A stretch of 64,000 nt of DNA from Janthinobacterium tructae (lineage in GTDB: Bacteria > Pseudomonadota > Gammaproteobacteria > Burkholderiales > Burkholderiaceae_D), in the NCBI RefSeq assembly GCF_006517255.1, contig NZ_CP041185.1, positions 1-64,000 of the forward strand, read 5' to 3'. Both the position numbers and the translations under genes were made by a program. Below, in pieces: positions 33,185-41,549 of the stretch. Every line of letters starts with the position of its first letter. Within the stretch, counting starts at the first letter, position 1. The notes below the pieces were generated by a model. The model was not told the DNA's origin and did no database searches. It worked only from the letters and a program-made list of their open reading frames with translations.

Positions 33185-33238
33185 ACATAGATGACGCCGC
33201 GCGCCCTGGCGCCGTGGCCGGTAAAACCTGGAGGTACA

Positions 33239-34213
33239 ATGACTAAAACGACTTTCCTCAATTTTGAACAGCCGATCGCGGAACTCGATTCCAAGATCGA
33301 AGAGTTGCGCTTCGTGCAAGACGATTCGGCCGTCGACATCTCGGAAGAGATCGACCGCCTGGCCAAGAAGAGCCAGCAGCTGACCAAGGATATCTACGCC
33401 AAGCTGACGCCGTGGCAAGTGGCGCAGATCGCGCGCCACCCGCAGCGCCCCTACACCATGGATTACGTGAATGAAATCTTTACCGATTTCCACGAATTGC
33501 ATGGCGACCGCAGCTACGCGGACGACCTGTCCGTCGTGGGCGGCCTGGCCCGCTTCAACGGCCAGCCGTGCATGGTCATCGGCCACCAGAAGGGCCGTGA
33601 CACGAAAGAGCGCGCCCTGCGCAATTTCGGCATGCCGAAGCCGGAAGGCTATCGCAAGGCCATGCGCCTGATGAAAGTGGCTGAAAAATTCAACTTGCCC
33701 ATCTTTACCTTCGTCGACACGCCAGGCGCCTTCCCCGGCATCGACGCGGAAGAGCGCGGTCAGTCGGAAGCGATCGGCCACAATCTGTACGTGATGGCCG
33801 AACTGAAAGTGCCGCTGATCGCCACCATCATCGGTGAAGGCGGTTCCGGCGGCGCGCTGGCCATCGCCGTGGGCGACGCCGTGCTGATGCTGCAGTACTC
33901 GACCTACGCCGTGATTTCGCCGGAAGGCTGCGCCTCGATCCTGTGGAAGAGCGCCGAGCGCGCCTCCGACGCGGCCGAAGCGCTGGGCCTGACTGCCCAC
34001 CGCCTGAAAGCCATGGGTCTGATCGACAAGATCATCAACGAACCACTGGGCGGCGCCCACCGCGATCCGAAACAGATGGCGACCTTGCTGAAACGCGCAC
34101 TGGCCGACACCCTGCGCCAGTTCCAGGGCATGAAAACCAAGGACCTGCTGGCCGCGCGCCACGAGAAACTGCTGAGCTACGGCAAGTTCAAGGAAACCAC
34201 CCCGAGCGAGTAA
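33239..34213 (+). CDS. accA: Acetyl-CoA carboxylase carboxyltransferase subunit alpha
   Basis: A 324-residue subunit that, with AccD, moves the carboxyl group from biotin-BCCP to acetyl-CoA for fatty acid synthesis. '[20 protein letters not shown]', '[20 protein letters not shown]', '[20 protein letters not shown]' (oxyanion glycine loops) and '[19 protein letters not shown]' are diagnostic. ATG 33239 follows GGAGG at a good distance. The gene is followed by two palindromic repeats and then tilS, a common neighbour. Confidence 0.97.
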   Translation: MTKTTFLNFEQPIAELDSKIEELRFVQDDSAVDISEEIDRLAKKSQQLTKDIYAKLTPWQVAQIARHPQRPYTMDYVNEIFTDFHELHGDRSYADDLSVVGGLARFNGQPCMVIGHQKGRDTKERALRNFGMPKPEGYRKAMRLMKVAEKFNLPIFTFVDTPGAFPGIDAEERGQSEAIGHNLYVMAELKVPLIATIIGEGGSGGALAIAVGDAVLMLQYSTYAVISPEGCASILWKSAERASDAAEALGLTAHRLKAMGLIDKIINEPLGGAHRDPKQMATLLKRALADTLRQFQGMKTKDLLAARHEKLLSYGKFKETTPSE

Positions 34214-34249
34214 GCCATCGCCGACCAGTGCAGGTCCGCGTTGGTCCGC

Positions 34250-34303
34250 GTAGGTCGGCGTAGGTCGGCTTAGCGAAGCGTAAGCCGACATGACGTAAGC
34301 CGA
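34250..34303. repeat. REP-like repeat, diverged copy
   Basis: GTAGGTCGGC occurs twice in tandem and pairs with GTAAGCCGAC, which is also repeated twice. It is the same family as 13707-13804 and 58440-58523 but with TAAGCC in place of TAATCC. It lies between accA and tilS. Confidence 0.7.
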
Positions 34304-34323
34304 CAAGACAGTAGAACACACCA

Positions 34324-34367
34324 GGGACAGTCCGCTAAACGACACCATCCGTTTAGCAGCCTGTCCC
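34324..34367. repeat. Strong hairpin between accA and tilS
   Basis: GGGACAG and CGCTAAACG pair with CGTTTAGC and CTGTCCC to form two stacked stems. No T run follows it, so it is probably a separate palindromic element rather than a standard terminator. Confidence 0.65.
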
Positions 34368-34390
34368 TCTTTGCATTCCCGGAGTCCTGA

Positions 34391-35809
34391 TTGAAAAAGC
34401 AACAAACCGCCACCGTGCCCGATATCTTCGCCCGCGCGCTGGACGCCTGCGTGCCGCCAGCCGGCAGTCCCGTCGGCATCGCCCTGAGCGGCGGCCTCGA
34501 TTCTGCGGCCCTGCTGCACCTGGCGCATGCCTGGGCGCAGGAGCACGGCGTGACCCTGCATGCGTTTCACGTGCACCACGGCCTGAGCCCGAATGCGGAT
34601 GCCTGGCTGGCCCACTGCGAGCAGTTGTGCGCCGGCCTGGGCATCGCCTTCGAGGCACGCCGCGTCACGCTGGAAAAGAATGCGAAGACGGGCACCGAAG
34701 AGGCGGCTCGCAAGCGCCGTTATGCGGCCCTGGGCGAGCTGTGCGCGGCGCACGGCGTGCGCCTGCTGCTCACAGCCCACCACCAGGACGACCAGGCCGA
34801 GACGGTGCTGCTGCAATTGCTGCGCGGCTCCGGCACGGCGGGCCTGTCCGGCATGGATGGCGCCAACAGCGCGCCCGAGCTGCTGGGCAATCCGGACCTG
34901 GTGATGGCGCGCCCGCTGCTGTCCGTGTCGCGCAAACAGCTCGAAGCATATGTGGCGCAACATGCGATCGCACACATCCACGACGAGTCGAACGACGATC
35001 CCCGCTTTGCCCGCAATGCTCTGCGGCACCAGGTGATGCCCGTGCTGGCGCAGGCGTTTCCCGGCTTCCAGGAGCGTTTCGCCCGCAGCGCACAGCACGC
35101 CCAGTCGGCGCAGCGCCTGCTGACGGAACTGGCGACGCAGGATTTGTTAAATTGCCTCGATGGCGACTGTATCGAACTGGCGAAGTTGCGCGAGCTGAGC
35201 GCGGACCGCTGCTACAACCTGCTGCGCCACTGGTTCGGCACGCGCGGCTTGCGCATGCCGTCGACGGCATGGCTGGCGGAAATGCTGGCGCAATTGCTGG
35301 AAGCGCGGCCCGATGCGCAATTGCTGGTGACGCATCCCGAGTGCCATGTGCGGCGCCACCGCGACCGTTTATATCTGACGCCGAAGCTCAATGACCTGGC
35401 CGGCATGCGCGAGCGTGACGACGCGGGCATTCCCGGCCTGGAAAAGGCTGGCCAGCAATTTGTGTGGAAAGGCGAAGCGAGCCTGGCCTTTCCCGCGTAT
35501 GGCGGCGTGCTGCATTTCGATACGGTCGAGGGCGAAGGGCAGGGGATTGATGTTGCCTGGTTGCAATCTCAAACCTTGACCATTGACTTCCGCCAGGGTG
35601 GCGAGCGCCTGAAGCTGGCCCTGAACCGCCCGACTAAAAGTCTGAAATACCATTATCAGGCGTTTGACGTGCCCGCCTGGGAGCGCGAACGCCTGCCACT
35701 TGTCTGTGCGGCGCAACAATTGCTGTATGCGGCTGGTATTGGCCTCGATTGTCATTGCCTGAGCCTGCTGGAACGTCCCCGCGTGACCCTGCGCTGGCTC
35801 TCCTGCTGA
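34391..35809 (+). CDS. tilS: tRNA(Ile)-lysidine synthetase
   Basis: A 472-residue N-type ATP pyrophosphatase. The PP-loop is 'IALSGGLDSAALLHL', followed by 'HAFHVHHGLSPNADAWL', 'EEAARKRRYAAL' and 'TAHHQDDQAETVLLQLLRG'. The C-terminal TilS domain includes 'FRQGGERLKLALNRPTKSLK'. It adds lysine to C34 of tRNA-Ile2 so that it reads AUA. The start is TTG 34391 after GGAGTCCTGA. The accA-tilS-lysC order is typical of Burkholderiales. Confidence 0.95.
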   Translation: MKKQQTATVPDIFARALDACVPPAGSPVGIALSGGLDSAALLHLAHAWAQEHGVTLHAFHVHHGLSPNADAWLAHCEQLCAGLGIAFEARRVTLEKNAKTGTEEAARKRRYAALGELCAAHGVRLLLTAHHQDDQAETVLLQLLRGSGTAGLSGMDGANSAPELLGNPDLVMARPLLSVSRKQLEAYVAQHAIAHIHDESNDDPRFARNALRHQVMPVLAQAFPGFQERFARSAQHAQSAQRLLTELATQDLLNCLDGDCIELAKLRELSADRCYNLLRHWFGTRGLRMPSTAWLAEMLAQLLEARPDAQLLVTHPECHVRRHRDRLYLTPKLNDLAGMRERDDAGIPGLEKAGQQFVWKGEASLAFPAYGGVLHFDTVEGEGQGIDVAWLQSQTLTIDFRQGGERLKLALNRPTKSLKYHYQAFDVPAWERERLPLVCAAQQLLYAAGIGLDCHCLSLLERPRVTLRWLSC

Positions 35810-36005
35810 GCGTAAGGGCAGCCGCCACGGCCACTCTCGGGGTGGCCGGCAAGTGGCTGCCCATGCGCTCCCGACTGCATGGATTGGTTATTTCCATATG
35901 CGCAATCGGTATGAGCTAATGCGCTTTTTAGCTTGTTATTTTGCATTGCGGCATGTAGAGTAAAGCCCTCCTTTTTTATTCTTCTTGAGCGGAAACTTCA
36001 CTCTT

Positions 36006-37253
36006 ATGGCTTTAATCGTCCACAAATATGGCGGTACGTCGATGGGCTCGACTGACCGTATCAAGAATGTCGCCAAGCGCGTTGCCAAGTGGCACGACGC
36101 AGGGCATCAAATCGTGGTGGTGCCATCGGCCATGTCGGGCGAAACCAACCGCCTGATTGGACTGGCCAAGGAAATCATGGATCAACCCGATCCCCGTGAA
36201 CTTGACATGATCGCCTCGACAGGCGAACAAGTGTCCGTCGGCCTATTGTCGATGGCACTGCTGGCGATCGGCAAACAAGCCGTATCCTATGCTGGCTGGC
36301 AAGTCGCGATCAAGACCGATTCCGCCTTTACCAAGGCACGCATCCAGTCGATCGATGACGAAAAAGTCAAACGCGACCTCGATGCGGGCAAGATTGTCAT
36401 CATTACCGGTTTCCAGGGCGTCGACGAACACGACAATATCGCGACGCTGGGCCGCGGCGGTTCCGACACCTCGGCCGTGGCGATTGCCGCGGCCATGAAG
36501 GCGGCCGAGTGCCTGATCTTCACGGACGTCGACGGCGTCTACACGACCGATCCGCGCGTGGTCTCCGAGGCGCGCCGCCTGAAGACCATCACCTTTGAAG
36601 AAATGCTGGAACTGGCTTCGCTGGGTTCCAAAGTGCTGCAAACGCGTTCGGTGGAATTTGCCGGCAACTACCGCGTTCCCACGCGCGTGCTGTCGTCGCT
36701 GACCGACCCGATGTTGCCGCTGGAAGTAGAAGCCAATTCAGGCACCCTGATTTCGTTTGAGGAAGATACAAACATGGAACAAGCAGTCATCTCCGGCATC
36801 GCCTTCAACCGCGATGAAGCCAAAATCACCGTGCTCGGCGTGCCCGACCGTCCAGGCGTGGCGTACCACATCCTGGGACCGGTGGCGGACGCGAACATCG
36901 AAGTCGACATGATCATACAGAATCAGTCGGTCGACGGTAAAACGGACTTCACCTTCACCGTCTCGCGCGGCGAATACACGCGCGCGCTGGCCGTGCTGGA
37001 AGCGAACCGCGAATCGCTGGGCGCGGCCAGCATCACGGGCGACGCGAAAGTGTCGAAACTGTCCGTCGTCGGCGTGGGCATGCGCAGCCATGTTGGTGTG
37101 GCATCGCAAATGTTCCGTACCCTGTCGGAAGAGGGCATCAACATCATGATGATCTCCACTTCCGAAATCAAGATCTCCGTGCTGATCGATGAAAAGTACA
37201 TGGAACTGGCCGTGCGCGCGCTGCATAAAGCGTTCGAGCTGGAAAAAGCTTAA
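36006..37253 (+). CDS. lysC: Aspartate kinase
   Basis: A 415-residue kinase catalysing the first step of the Lys/Met/Thr pathway. 'LIVHKYGGTSMGS' is the N-terminal signature, 'GRGGSDTSAVAIAAAMKA' and 'VDGVYTTDPR' complete the catalytic domain, and two ACT domains start near 'VISGIAFNRDEAKITVLGVPD' and 'LSVVGVGMRSHVGVASQMF'. Feedback inhibition by lysine/threonine is expected through the ACT domains. ATG 36006 begins the conserved sequence. The 196-bp upstream gap shows no recognised leader or riboswitch. Confidence 0.97.
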   Translation: MALIVHKYGGTSMGSTDRIKNVAKRVAKWHDAGHQIVVVPSAMSGETNRLIGLAKEIMDQPDPRELDMIASTGEQVSVGLLSMALLAIGKQAVSYAGWQVAIKTDSAFTKARIQSIDDEKVKRDLDAGKIVIITGFQGVDEHDNIATLGRGGSDTSAVAIAAAMKAAECLIFTDVDGVYTTDPRVVSEARRLKTITFEEMLELASLGSKVLQTRSVEFAGNYRVPTRVLSSLTDPMLPLEVEANSGTLISFEEDTNMEQAVISGIAFNRDEAKITVLGVPDRPGVAYHILGPVADANIEVDMIIQNQSVDGKTDFTFTVSRGEYTRALAVLEANRESLGAASITGDAKVSKLSVVGVGMRSHVGVASQMFRTLSEEGINIMMISTSEIKISVLIDEKYMELAVRALHKAFELEKA

Positions 37254-37266
37254 ATATCTAAAAATA

Positions 37267-37297
37267 TTGCCCCACGCCCTTGACCAAAGGGGGGGCA
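37267..37297 (+). terminator. Possible terminator after lysC
   Basis: TTGCCCC and GGGGCAA with an inner CCCTT/AAGGG pair form a stable stem 14 bp after the lysC stop. It is followed by only a weak T-rich stretch, so efficiency is uncertain. Confidence 0.45.
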
Positions 37298-37363
37298 ATC
37301 GATATTATGACGTTCGTCGCTGCAGCGCAGTTAGCTACAGAGACATAGTTGAGTAATCAGCTA

Positions 37364-37456
37364 GGAGACGTGGCCGAGTGGCCGAAGGCACATCCCTGCT
37401 AAGGATGCATACGGCTTATACCTGTATCGTGGGTTCGAATCCCACCGTCTCCGCCA
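37364..37456 (+). tRNA. tRNA-Ser(GCT)
   Basis: A 93-nt class II tRNA with encoded CCA: acceptor stem GGAGACG/CGTCTCC, discriminator G, anticodon stem CATCC/GGATG around CTGCTAA (anticodon GCT), a long variable arm and T-loop GTTCGAATC. The 3' end is the insertion site of the island that follows; its last 14 bases are part of the duplicated att sequence, so the gene stays intact. Confidence 0.96.
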
Positions 37457-37498
37457 GTATTTTTAAAAACCCGCTTCGGCGGGTTTTTTCATTTCCGC
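37443..37498. repeat. attL: left 56-bp direct repeat
   Basis: It begins with the last 14 bases of tRNA-Ser and runs through its terminator to ATTTCCGC. The copy at 45799-45854 is identical; the bases on either side differ. Confidence 0.92.
37465..37489 (+). terminator. tRNA-Ser terminator
   Basis: AAAACCCGC and GCGGGTTTT close on TTCG and run into six T. The sequence is repeated in attR (45821-45845). Confidence 0.88.
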
Positions 37499-37569
37499 TC
37501 CTCATAGGAGAAACCACGTAAATCCATCCGCCAGCGTCCGCTGCCTGCCGCGTCAATCCTGCATCTGCT

Positions 37570-37591
37570 GGGGGGTAGGCTGGGGGGTAGG
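37570..37591. promoter_or_regulatory. Left arm-type integrase sites (two GGGGGGTAGG repeats)
   Basis: GGGGGGTAGG occurs at 37570 and again 12 bp later at 37582. A pair with the same 12-bp period and orientation lies just inside the right end at 45737. The rest of the 292-bp gap 37457-37748 before the integrase shows no gene. Arm-type binding for the tyrosine integrase is inferred from position. Confidence 0.6.
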
Positions 37592-37748
37592 TATGGCTGT
37601 GTGCGCTGCCTTCAGGCATACGTCACCGGTCCTGTTATGTCCAGCCTGTTGCCGCAACTTGCCTTGTGCGGGATCAAGTGTCGTTGCCAGCGCGCGCTTG
37701 ATCACGCGCTAAAATTAGTACCGGTTCTCGCAATGCGGGAGTGGTGTC

Positions 37749-38957
37749 ATGGCAATCAGGATGAACAAGCTGTCGGCGCTGGTCGTCGGTCGCACCAGGG
37801 AGCCAGGGTATTACGGGGATGGCGGCGGACTGGTGCTGCAAGTATCCGGCGCTGGCGCCAGGAGCTGGCTGTTTCGTTACAGCGTAGCTGGCAGGCGTCA
37901 CGAAATGGGGCTGGGTTCTTGTCTGGCAGTCGATCTGGTCGAGGCGCGCAAAAAGGCGCGGCAATGCCGTTTGCTGCTGAGCGAAGGGCGCGATCCGCTG
38001 GCAATGCGCCGCCAGGAAAAACAGGCCGGGATGCTGGCGCGTGCGCGTCAAATGACCTTTGAACAGTGTGCGGCGTCGTATATCGCGGCGCACCGGCATG
38101 GCTGGAGAAATGCCAAACATGTGGCGCAGTGGGAAAACACCCTGGCCGCCTATGTGTTCCCATTGGCGGGGGCGCTGCCTGTCGCGGCGATCGACACCGA
38201 TCTGGTCGTCAAGGTGCTCGATGCAATCTGGTTGTCAAAGACGGAGACGGCAACGCGCATACGCGGCAGAATCGAATGCATACTCGACTGGGCAACGGTC
38301 AGCGGCTTTCGTCAGGGAGAAAATCCGGCGCGCTGGAAAGGCCATCTGGAAAATCTGCTGGCCAATCCGAACAAGGTTTCTCCGGTGAAAAACAGGCCGG
38401 CCCTGCCGTGGCAAGAGATCGGCAGATTCATGGCCGCCTTATCGGGTCAGAAAGGGATTGCTGCCAGGGCGCTGGCGTTTGCCATCCTGACGGCTGCGCG
38501 CTCAGGAGAGGTCAGGGGTGCGCGGTGGCCGGAGATTGACCTGGAGGCGGCCCTGTGGACGATTCCAGCGCAGCGCATGAAGGCAGGCAAGGAGCATCGC
38601 GTGCCGCTCTCTGGTGGGGCGCTTGCGCTGCTGCGCGCAGTGCCGCGTCAGGGGGACATCATCTTTTCAGGCCGTAAGCGTGGCACGCAGTTGTCGGACA
38701 TGAGTTTGACGGCAGTCTTGCGCCGCATGCAGTTTGACGACATCACCGTGCACGGTTTCCGTTCTTCCTTCCGTGACTGGTGCGCCGAGGCGGCGGCCAA
38801 TGCCTTTTCACGTGAGGTATGCGAGCATGCGCTGGCGCACCGCTTGCCGGACAGGGTGGAAGCCGCCTATCGGCGCGGCGACTTGTTCGACAAGCGTATC
38901 GTGCTGATGCAGGCATGGTCTGACTTTTGCAGCAATCCCGCACCGTCTGTCGTGTGA
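37749..38957 (+). CDS. int: Tyrosine recombinase / island integrase (P4-like)
   Basis: A 402-residue integrase. An N-terminal arm-binding domain (residues 1-95; 'YYGDGGGLVLQVSGAGARSW') precedes a SAM-like core-binding domain (about 100-200) and the catalytic domain with Arg in 'LTAARSGEVRGARW', Lys in 'RMKAGKEHRVPL', 'HGFRSSFRDWCAE' (His-x-x-Arg) and the nucleophile in 'VEAAYRRGDLFD'. It inserts and excises the island at tRNA-Ser. The start follows CGGGAG. It is transcribed inward from attL, as is usual. Confidence 0.94.
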   Translation: MAIRMNKLSALVVGRTREPGYYGDGGGLVLQVSGAGARSWLFRYSVAGRRHEMGLGSCLAVDLVEARKKARQCRLLLSEGRDPLAMRRQEKQAGMLARARQMTFEQCAASYIAAHRHGWRNAKHVAQWENTLAAYVFPLAGALPVAAIDTDLVVKVLDAIWLSKTETATRIRGRIECILDWATVSGFRQGENPARWKGHLENLLANPNKVSPVKNRPALPWQEIGRFMAALSGQKGIAARALAFAILTAARSGEVRGARWPEIDLEAALWTIPAQRMKAGKEHRVPLSGGALALLRAVPRQGDIIFSGRKRGTQLSDMSLTAVLRRMQFDDITVHGFRSSFRDWCAEAAANAFSREVCEHALAHRLPDRVEAAYRRGDLFDKRIVLMQAWSDFCSNPAPSVV

Positions 38958-39479
38958 TGGCATGCCCCATGGAGTATCCTTGCGCGGGCTGAGGACTGGC
39001 ATGCGTGTTCAGGCGCCTTGCAGCCACTGTCCGCATCCCGTGCTGGCACGCGTTCCTGAACCAGGCCTGCAAGCGGCCCTGGAGTCTTACGGAGGCTAGG
39101 AAGGTGGCTTCCTTGGCGCTTGCTTAAATCCTGCTACGCCATTTTCCACTGCATGCCGACACTTCAGGCAGGCGGCTGAAGCGCGCCTCGTTGAGCGTTG
39201 GCGCGCCAAGGTACTCTGGCGTGGAGGAAGGAGTCACTCGGGACGTGTTTCTCTTCAACGGTGAGGCAGGATCGGTGCCAGCACGACGGCAATGGCGCAG
39301 ACCGGATCGCCATCCTTGCATCGCCAGTTGATTGTTGCTGTGGGTATCGTCGCTGAAGGCCAGAAATGCGACGAAATCCTGGCCGCGCTTCGCTGATGAT
39401 GGCGTTTGAGCAAGGCACGCAGTTGTTCTGCACAGGATTCTTCATGGTATTTAATCGCCCTCATGTCGTGCGGAACATG
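38958..39479. other. Non-coding stretch behind the integrase
   Basis: About 520 bp of moderately GC-rich sequence with no frame that has a start, codon bias and recognisable protein. Short open frames on the minus strand (for instance 39255-39515) look like debris of a lost gene, but I could not match them to a family. Confidence 0.5.
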
Positions 39480-39597
39480 CACGGTTAAACCACAAATCTG
39501 GCACGGTTGAACCACAAATCTGACACGGTTGAACCCTGATATGCCACGGTTGAAGGCAGATATGGCACATATAAGGCCTTATTTGCTTTCAACCGTG
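39480..39597. repeat. Iteron cluster based on CACGGTTGAA
   Basis: CACGGTT starts at 39480, 39502, 39524 and 39545, a 21-22 bp period with the shared extension GAACCACAAATCTG between the first copies. An inverted copy AACCGTG lies at 39591-39597. Tandem sites on one helical face suggest protein binding: a replication-initiator origin or the repeated end of a Tn7/IS21-like transposon. No cognate gene remains. Confidence 0.7.
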
Positions 39598-39654
39598 CCA
39601 AAAAAGGGTTTGGTCGACGTTGCGTCCGATGATTTTTGTGGTTTAGTCGCTGCC

Positions 39655-39762
39655 CGAAACGGGGCAGGATAGGTGAAGTTAGCTAACCTTCGGTTGGCTA
39701 ACTTCACGTCCCTTATTCGCGCCTGCGGCGCTCAACGGACATCCTGCTCTGCGAGGCCTTCG
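39655..39762 (+). other. oriT: RP4/IncP-type origin of transfer (oriT)
   Basis: GGGGCAGGATAGGTGAAG (39661-39678) contains the IncP nic-region core; its complement reads TATCCTGCCC. Next comes an inverted repeat, GTGAAGTTAGCTAACC / GGTTGGCTAACTTCAC (39673-39707, one mismatch), in the place of the TraJ-binding repeat. CGTCCCTTATTCGC, GCTCAACGG and ATCCTGCTCTGCGAGGC follow, which I recognise from the RP4 oriT-traJ leader. Order and spacing match what I remember of RP4. The call is by recall, not alignment. Confidence 0.82.
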
Positions 39763-39764
39763 CG

Positions 39765-39990
39765 TTCCGCGCCAATCGCAAGGATGCTACGCAAGAGCCA
39801 TTACACGCCACCACCCGCAAGGCCCGGTATCTGCGCGTGCTGGTGCTGCCAGACGAAGAAGCGCAGATCAACTGGCTTGCAGCCCGGCCGCGCAGGGTCG
39901 GGCTGGGCCACCGGTTGCCGGGCATCCTCGACCACCGGCGAGTCCAGCAACTGGCGCACATCAATGGCGACATGGGCCGGCTGAAATTTG
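39765..39990 (+). pseudogene. traJ: Decayed traJ/mobC-type relaxosome gene
   Basis: In the frame read through codon 39837 the sequence gives 'TRKARYLRVLVLPDEEAQI', then 'VGLGHRLPGILDHRRV' and 'QLAHINGDMGRL', which align in order with the TraJ protein of IncP plasmids (there 'ELARINGDLGRLGGLLKLW'). There is no start codon where TraJ should begin, about ten residues of the ribbon-helix-helix region are missing, and similarity stops abruptly after 'GRL', where unrelated AT-rich DNA begins. It directly follows oriT, as in RP4. Confidence 0.75.
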
Positions 39991-40778
39991 TGCCTAGCAG
40001 AAACAGATCAATGCAATGCGGGTTGACCCTGCCTTATCGTCTGCGTCAAATTTGCATCTATTCAATTGAGTAAGGTAGCACGAAATTGCAGGAGTGAATG
40101 TAGCTACATTTAAATATACTGCCCGCTACTGCACCGTTCTTTTTAAACAGCCGATGTCTGAAATGGAAGTACTGAATTTTGGCATTTATCTTGTTTCATG
40201 CTCTTGTGAACTTGTCTAACTTTTTCTTGGGCGCTGACCGCTCTGGGGAGGACAAGCCCGGAGGTGATCTGGGTGGCACCAGCGGAACTTCGCGCATAGC
40301 TGGTGTGGTGACAGCACCGAAGCGTGATGTCTAGATGGTGACCAAGCCCTAAGTCCGGTACATTTTTGAGGAAATGTACAATTTTCAATGTATGTTCATA
40401 TGCAACAACCTTATTTTTGGGATAGTATCGTTCTGAATTTATCCATAGTTATGAGCTGACTAAGAACGCCTATCAAAACCTACTGCGCGTCGTAATTTAC
40501 GGTCTGCGATGCTCACTGTACTTGGATACAGTTGCGCTTCTCAACCACAACTTCCTTCCGGTCGCTTTGGTTTTGTTAGGCGTTGTAAGGGCGGCGCTGA
40601 TTAATTAATTTTCCGGAAAACAGCTGCCAATGAAATCAAATACTTACACATCATTGGCGAGAAAAAACTTGAATTAATCAGTGGTTCCTAAGGTTAATGT
40701 TTTTCTTTTTTTGGAATGATTTTCCATCATCTAGCGTAGCAGGCTAGTCACCGTGTAATGATAGGGCGCATTCAGTAT
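39991..40778. other. AT-rich non-coding stretch before the cargo genes
   Basis: About 790 bp with no convincing gene on either strand. It contains one 120-bp inverted-repeat element (40465-40584) described separately, and an AT-rich region with T runs just upstream of the first cargo gene that probably carries its promoter. Confidence 0.6.
40465..40584. repeat. Inverted-repeat element with internal CTGT-N8-ACAG
   Basis: AACGCCTATCAAAACC at 40465-40480 pairs with GGTTTTGTTAGGCGTT at 40569-40584 (about 15 of 16). Inside, CTGTACTTGGATACAG (40515-40530) fits the LexA-box formula. The element could be a small non-autonomous insertion or a remnant of one. It ends 194 bp before the first cargo gene. 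Confidence 0.6.
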
Positions 40779-41549
40779 ATGAATACCACAGAAATTTCAG
40801 GCTGGGTTCTTGATAAAGCTATAACTCCAGGAGCGGGGCTTACTCAGGGGGATCTTATAAGATTTGATAGCGAAGAGGACCCTCTTAGATCCATGGGCAT
40901 CGTCGTCACTGCAGACTGTGACCTTGAACGGAAAAAGCATGCCCGTTTAGTTACCTTAATTCCAGTGGTTTCGGTAAAATCTCTTCTTGAAAATTATCTT
41001 CTCCCCGAAGACTGTGAAAGAAAAAGAGATCAAATTGAAATTTATGCATTGAAAAATTTTGGTATTGATCGTTCCCAAGAGCCAGATGCCAGAAGAAGCA
41101 TATTAATTGAAAAAATTTCGAGTAATTCTGGTGATATAGATGCCGCCTCATTGCTTGCTGCTAAGTTTTTGATAGATCAACTTGATTCTATTTCCATTGC
41201 TGAATATAAAGTATTAATGGATGCTATAAAAATTAAGGTAAAAAAAATAGAAGCTCTTACGAAGCAGATTGTTGATAGGGGAGATCTCTTGATTTTGCCG
41301 ACAGCCCGAGATTTTGGGATTGCCGATGATATCGCCTGGGTTCGACATATATGGCAGGTTCCAATTAGTTCTATTGCCATTAAAACATCTGAGGTAAAAA
41401 TATTACCTGGAGAACGAATTGCGAGACTGGACTCTCCTTATCGATATAGGCTGACTCAATTGATGGCGCAAGTTTTTTCTGATATTGGATTACCTGATAT
41501 TCCACACTCAGTAGAAGAAAGAATAACGGAGGTGTATGGCTATGACTAA
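40779..41549 (+). CDS. Island cargo gene A: protein of unknown function
   Basis: I do not recognise this 256-residue soluble protein. Notable parts: 'LTQGDLIRFD' (21-30), a motif 'MGIVVTADCDLERKKHARLV' (39-58) with adjacent acidic residues and a cysteine, a central helical region ('AEYKVLMDAIKIKVKKIEAL') and a C-terminal 'PYRYRLTQLMAQVFSDIGLP'. The ADCDL motif after a hydrophobic strand could be a metal or active site. Codon use is AT-rich, unlike the chromosome. Start is uncertain: ATG 40758 is seven codons upstream, and neither has a strong ribosome site. It overlaps the helicase gene by 8 bp, so both are made together. Confidence 0.7.
   Translation: MNTTEISGWVLDKAITPGAGLTQGDLIRFDSEEDPLRSMGIVVTADCDLERKKHARLVTLIPVVSVKSLLENYLLPEDCERKRDQIEIYALKNFGIDRSQEPDARRSILIEKISSNSGDIDAASLLAAKFLIDQLDSISIAEYKVLMDAIKIKVKKIEALTKQIVDRGDLLILPTARDFGIADDIAWVRHIWQVPISSIAIKTSEVKILPGERIARLDSPYRYRLTQLMAQVFSDIGLPDIPHSVEERITEVYGYD

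Noticed and set aside
32957..35098. Open frame of 713 codons on the minus strand
   Set aside because: It is antisense to accA and tilS, both essential and complete.
39164..39515. Overlapping minus-strand frames of 65-93 codons behind the integrase
   Set aside because: No start with a ribosome site and no recognisable family; treated as gene debris.
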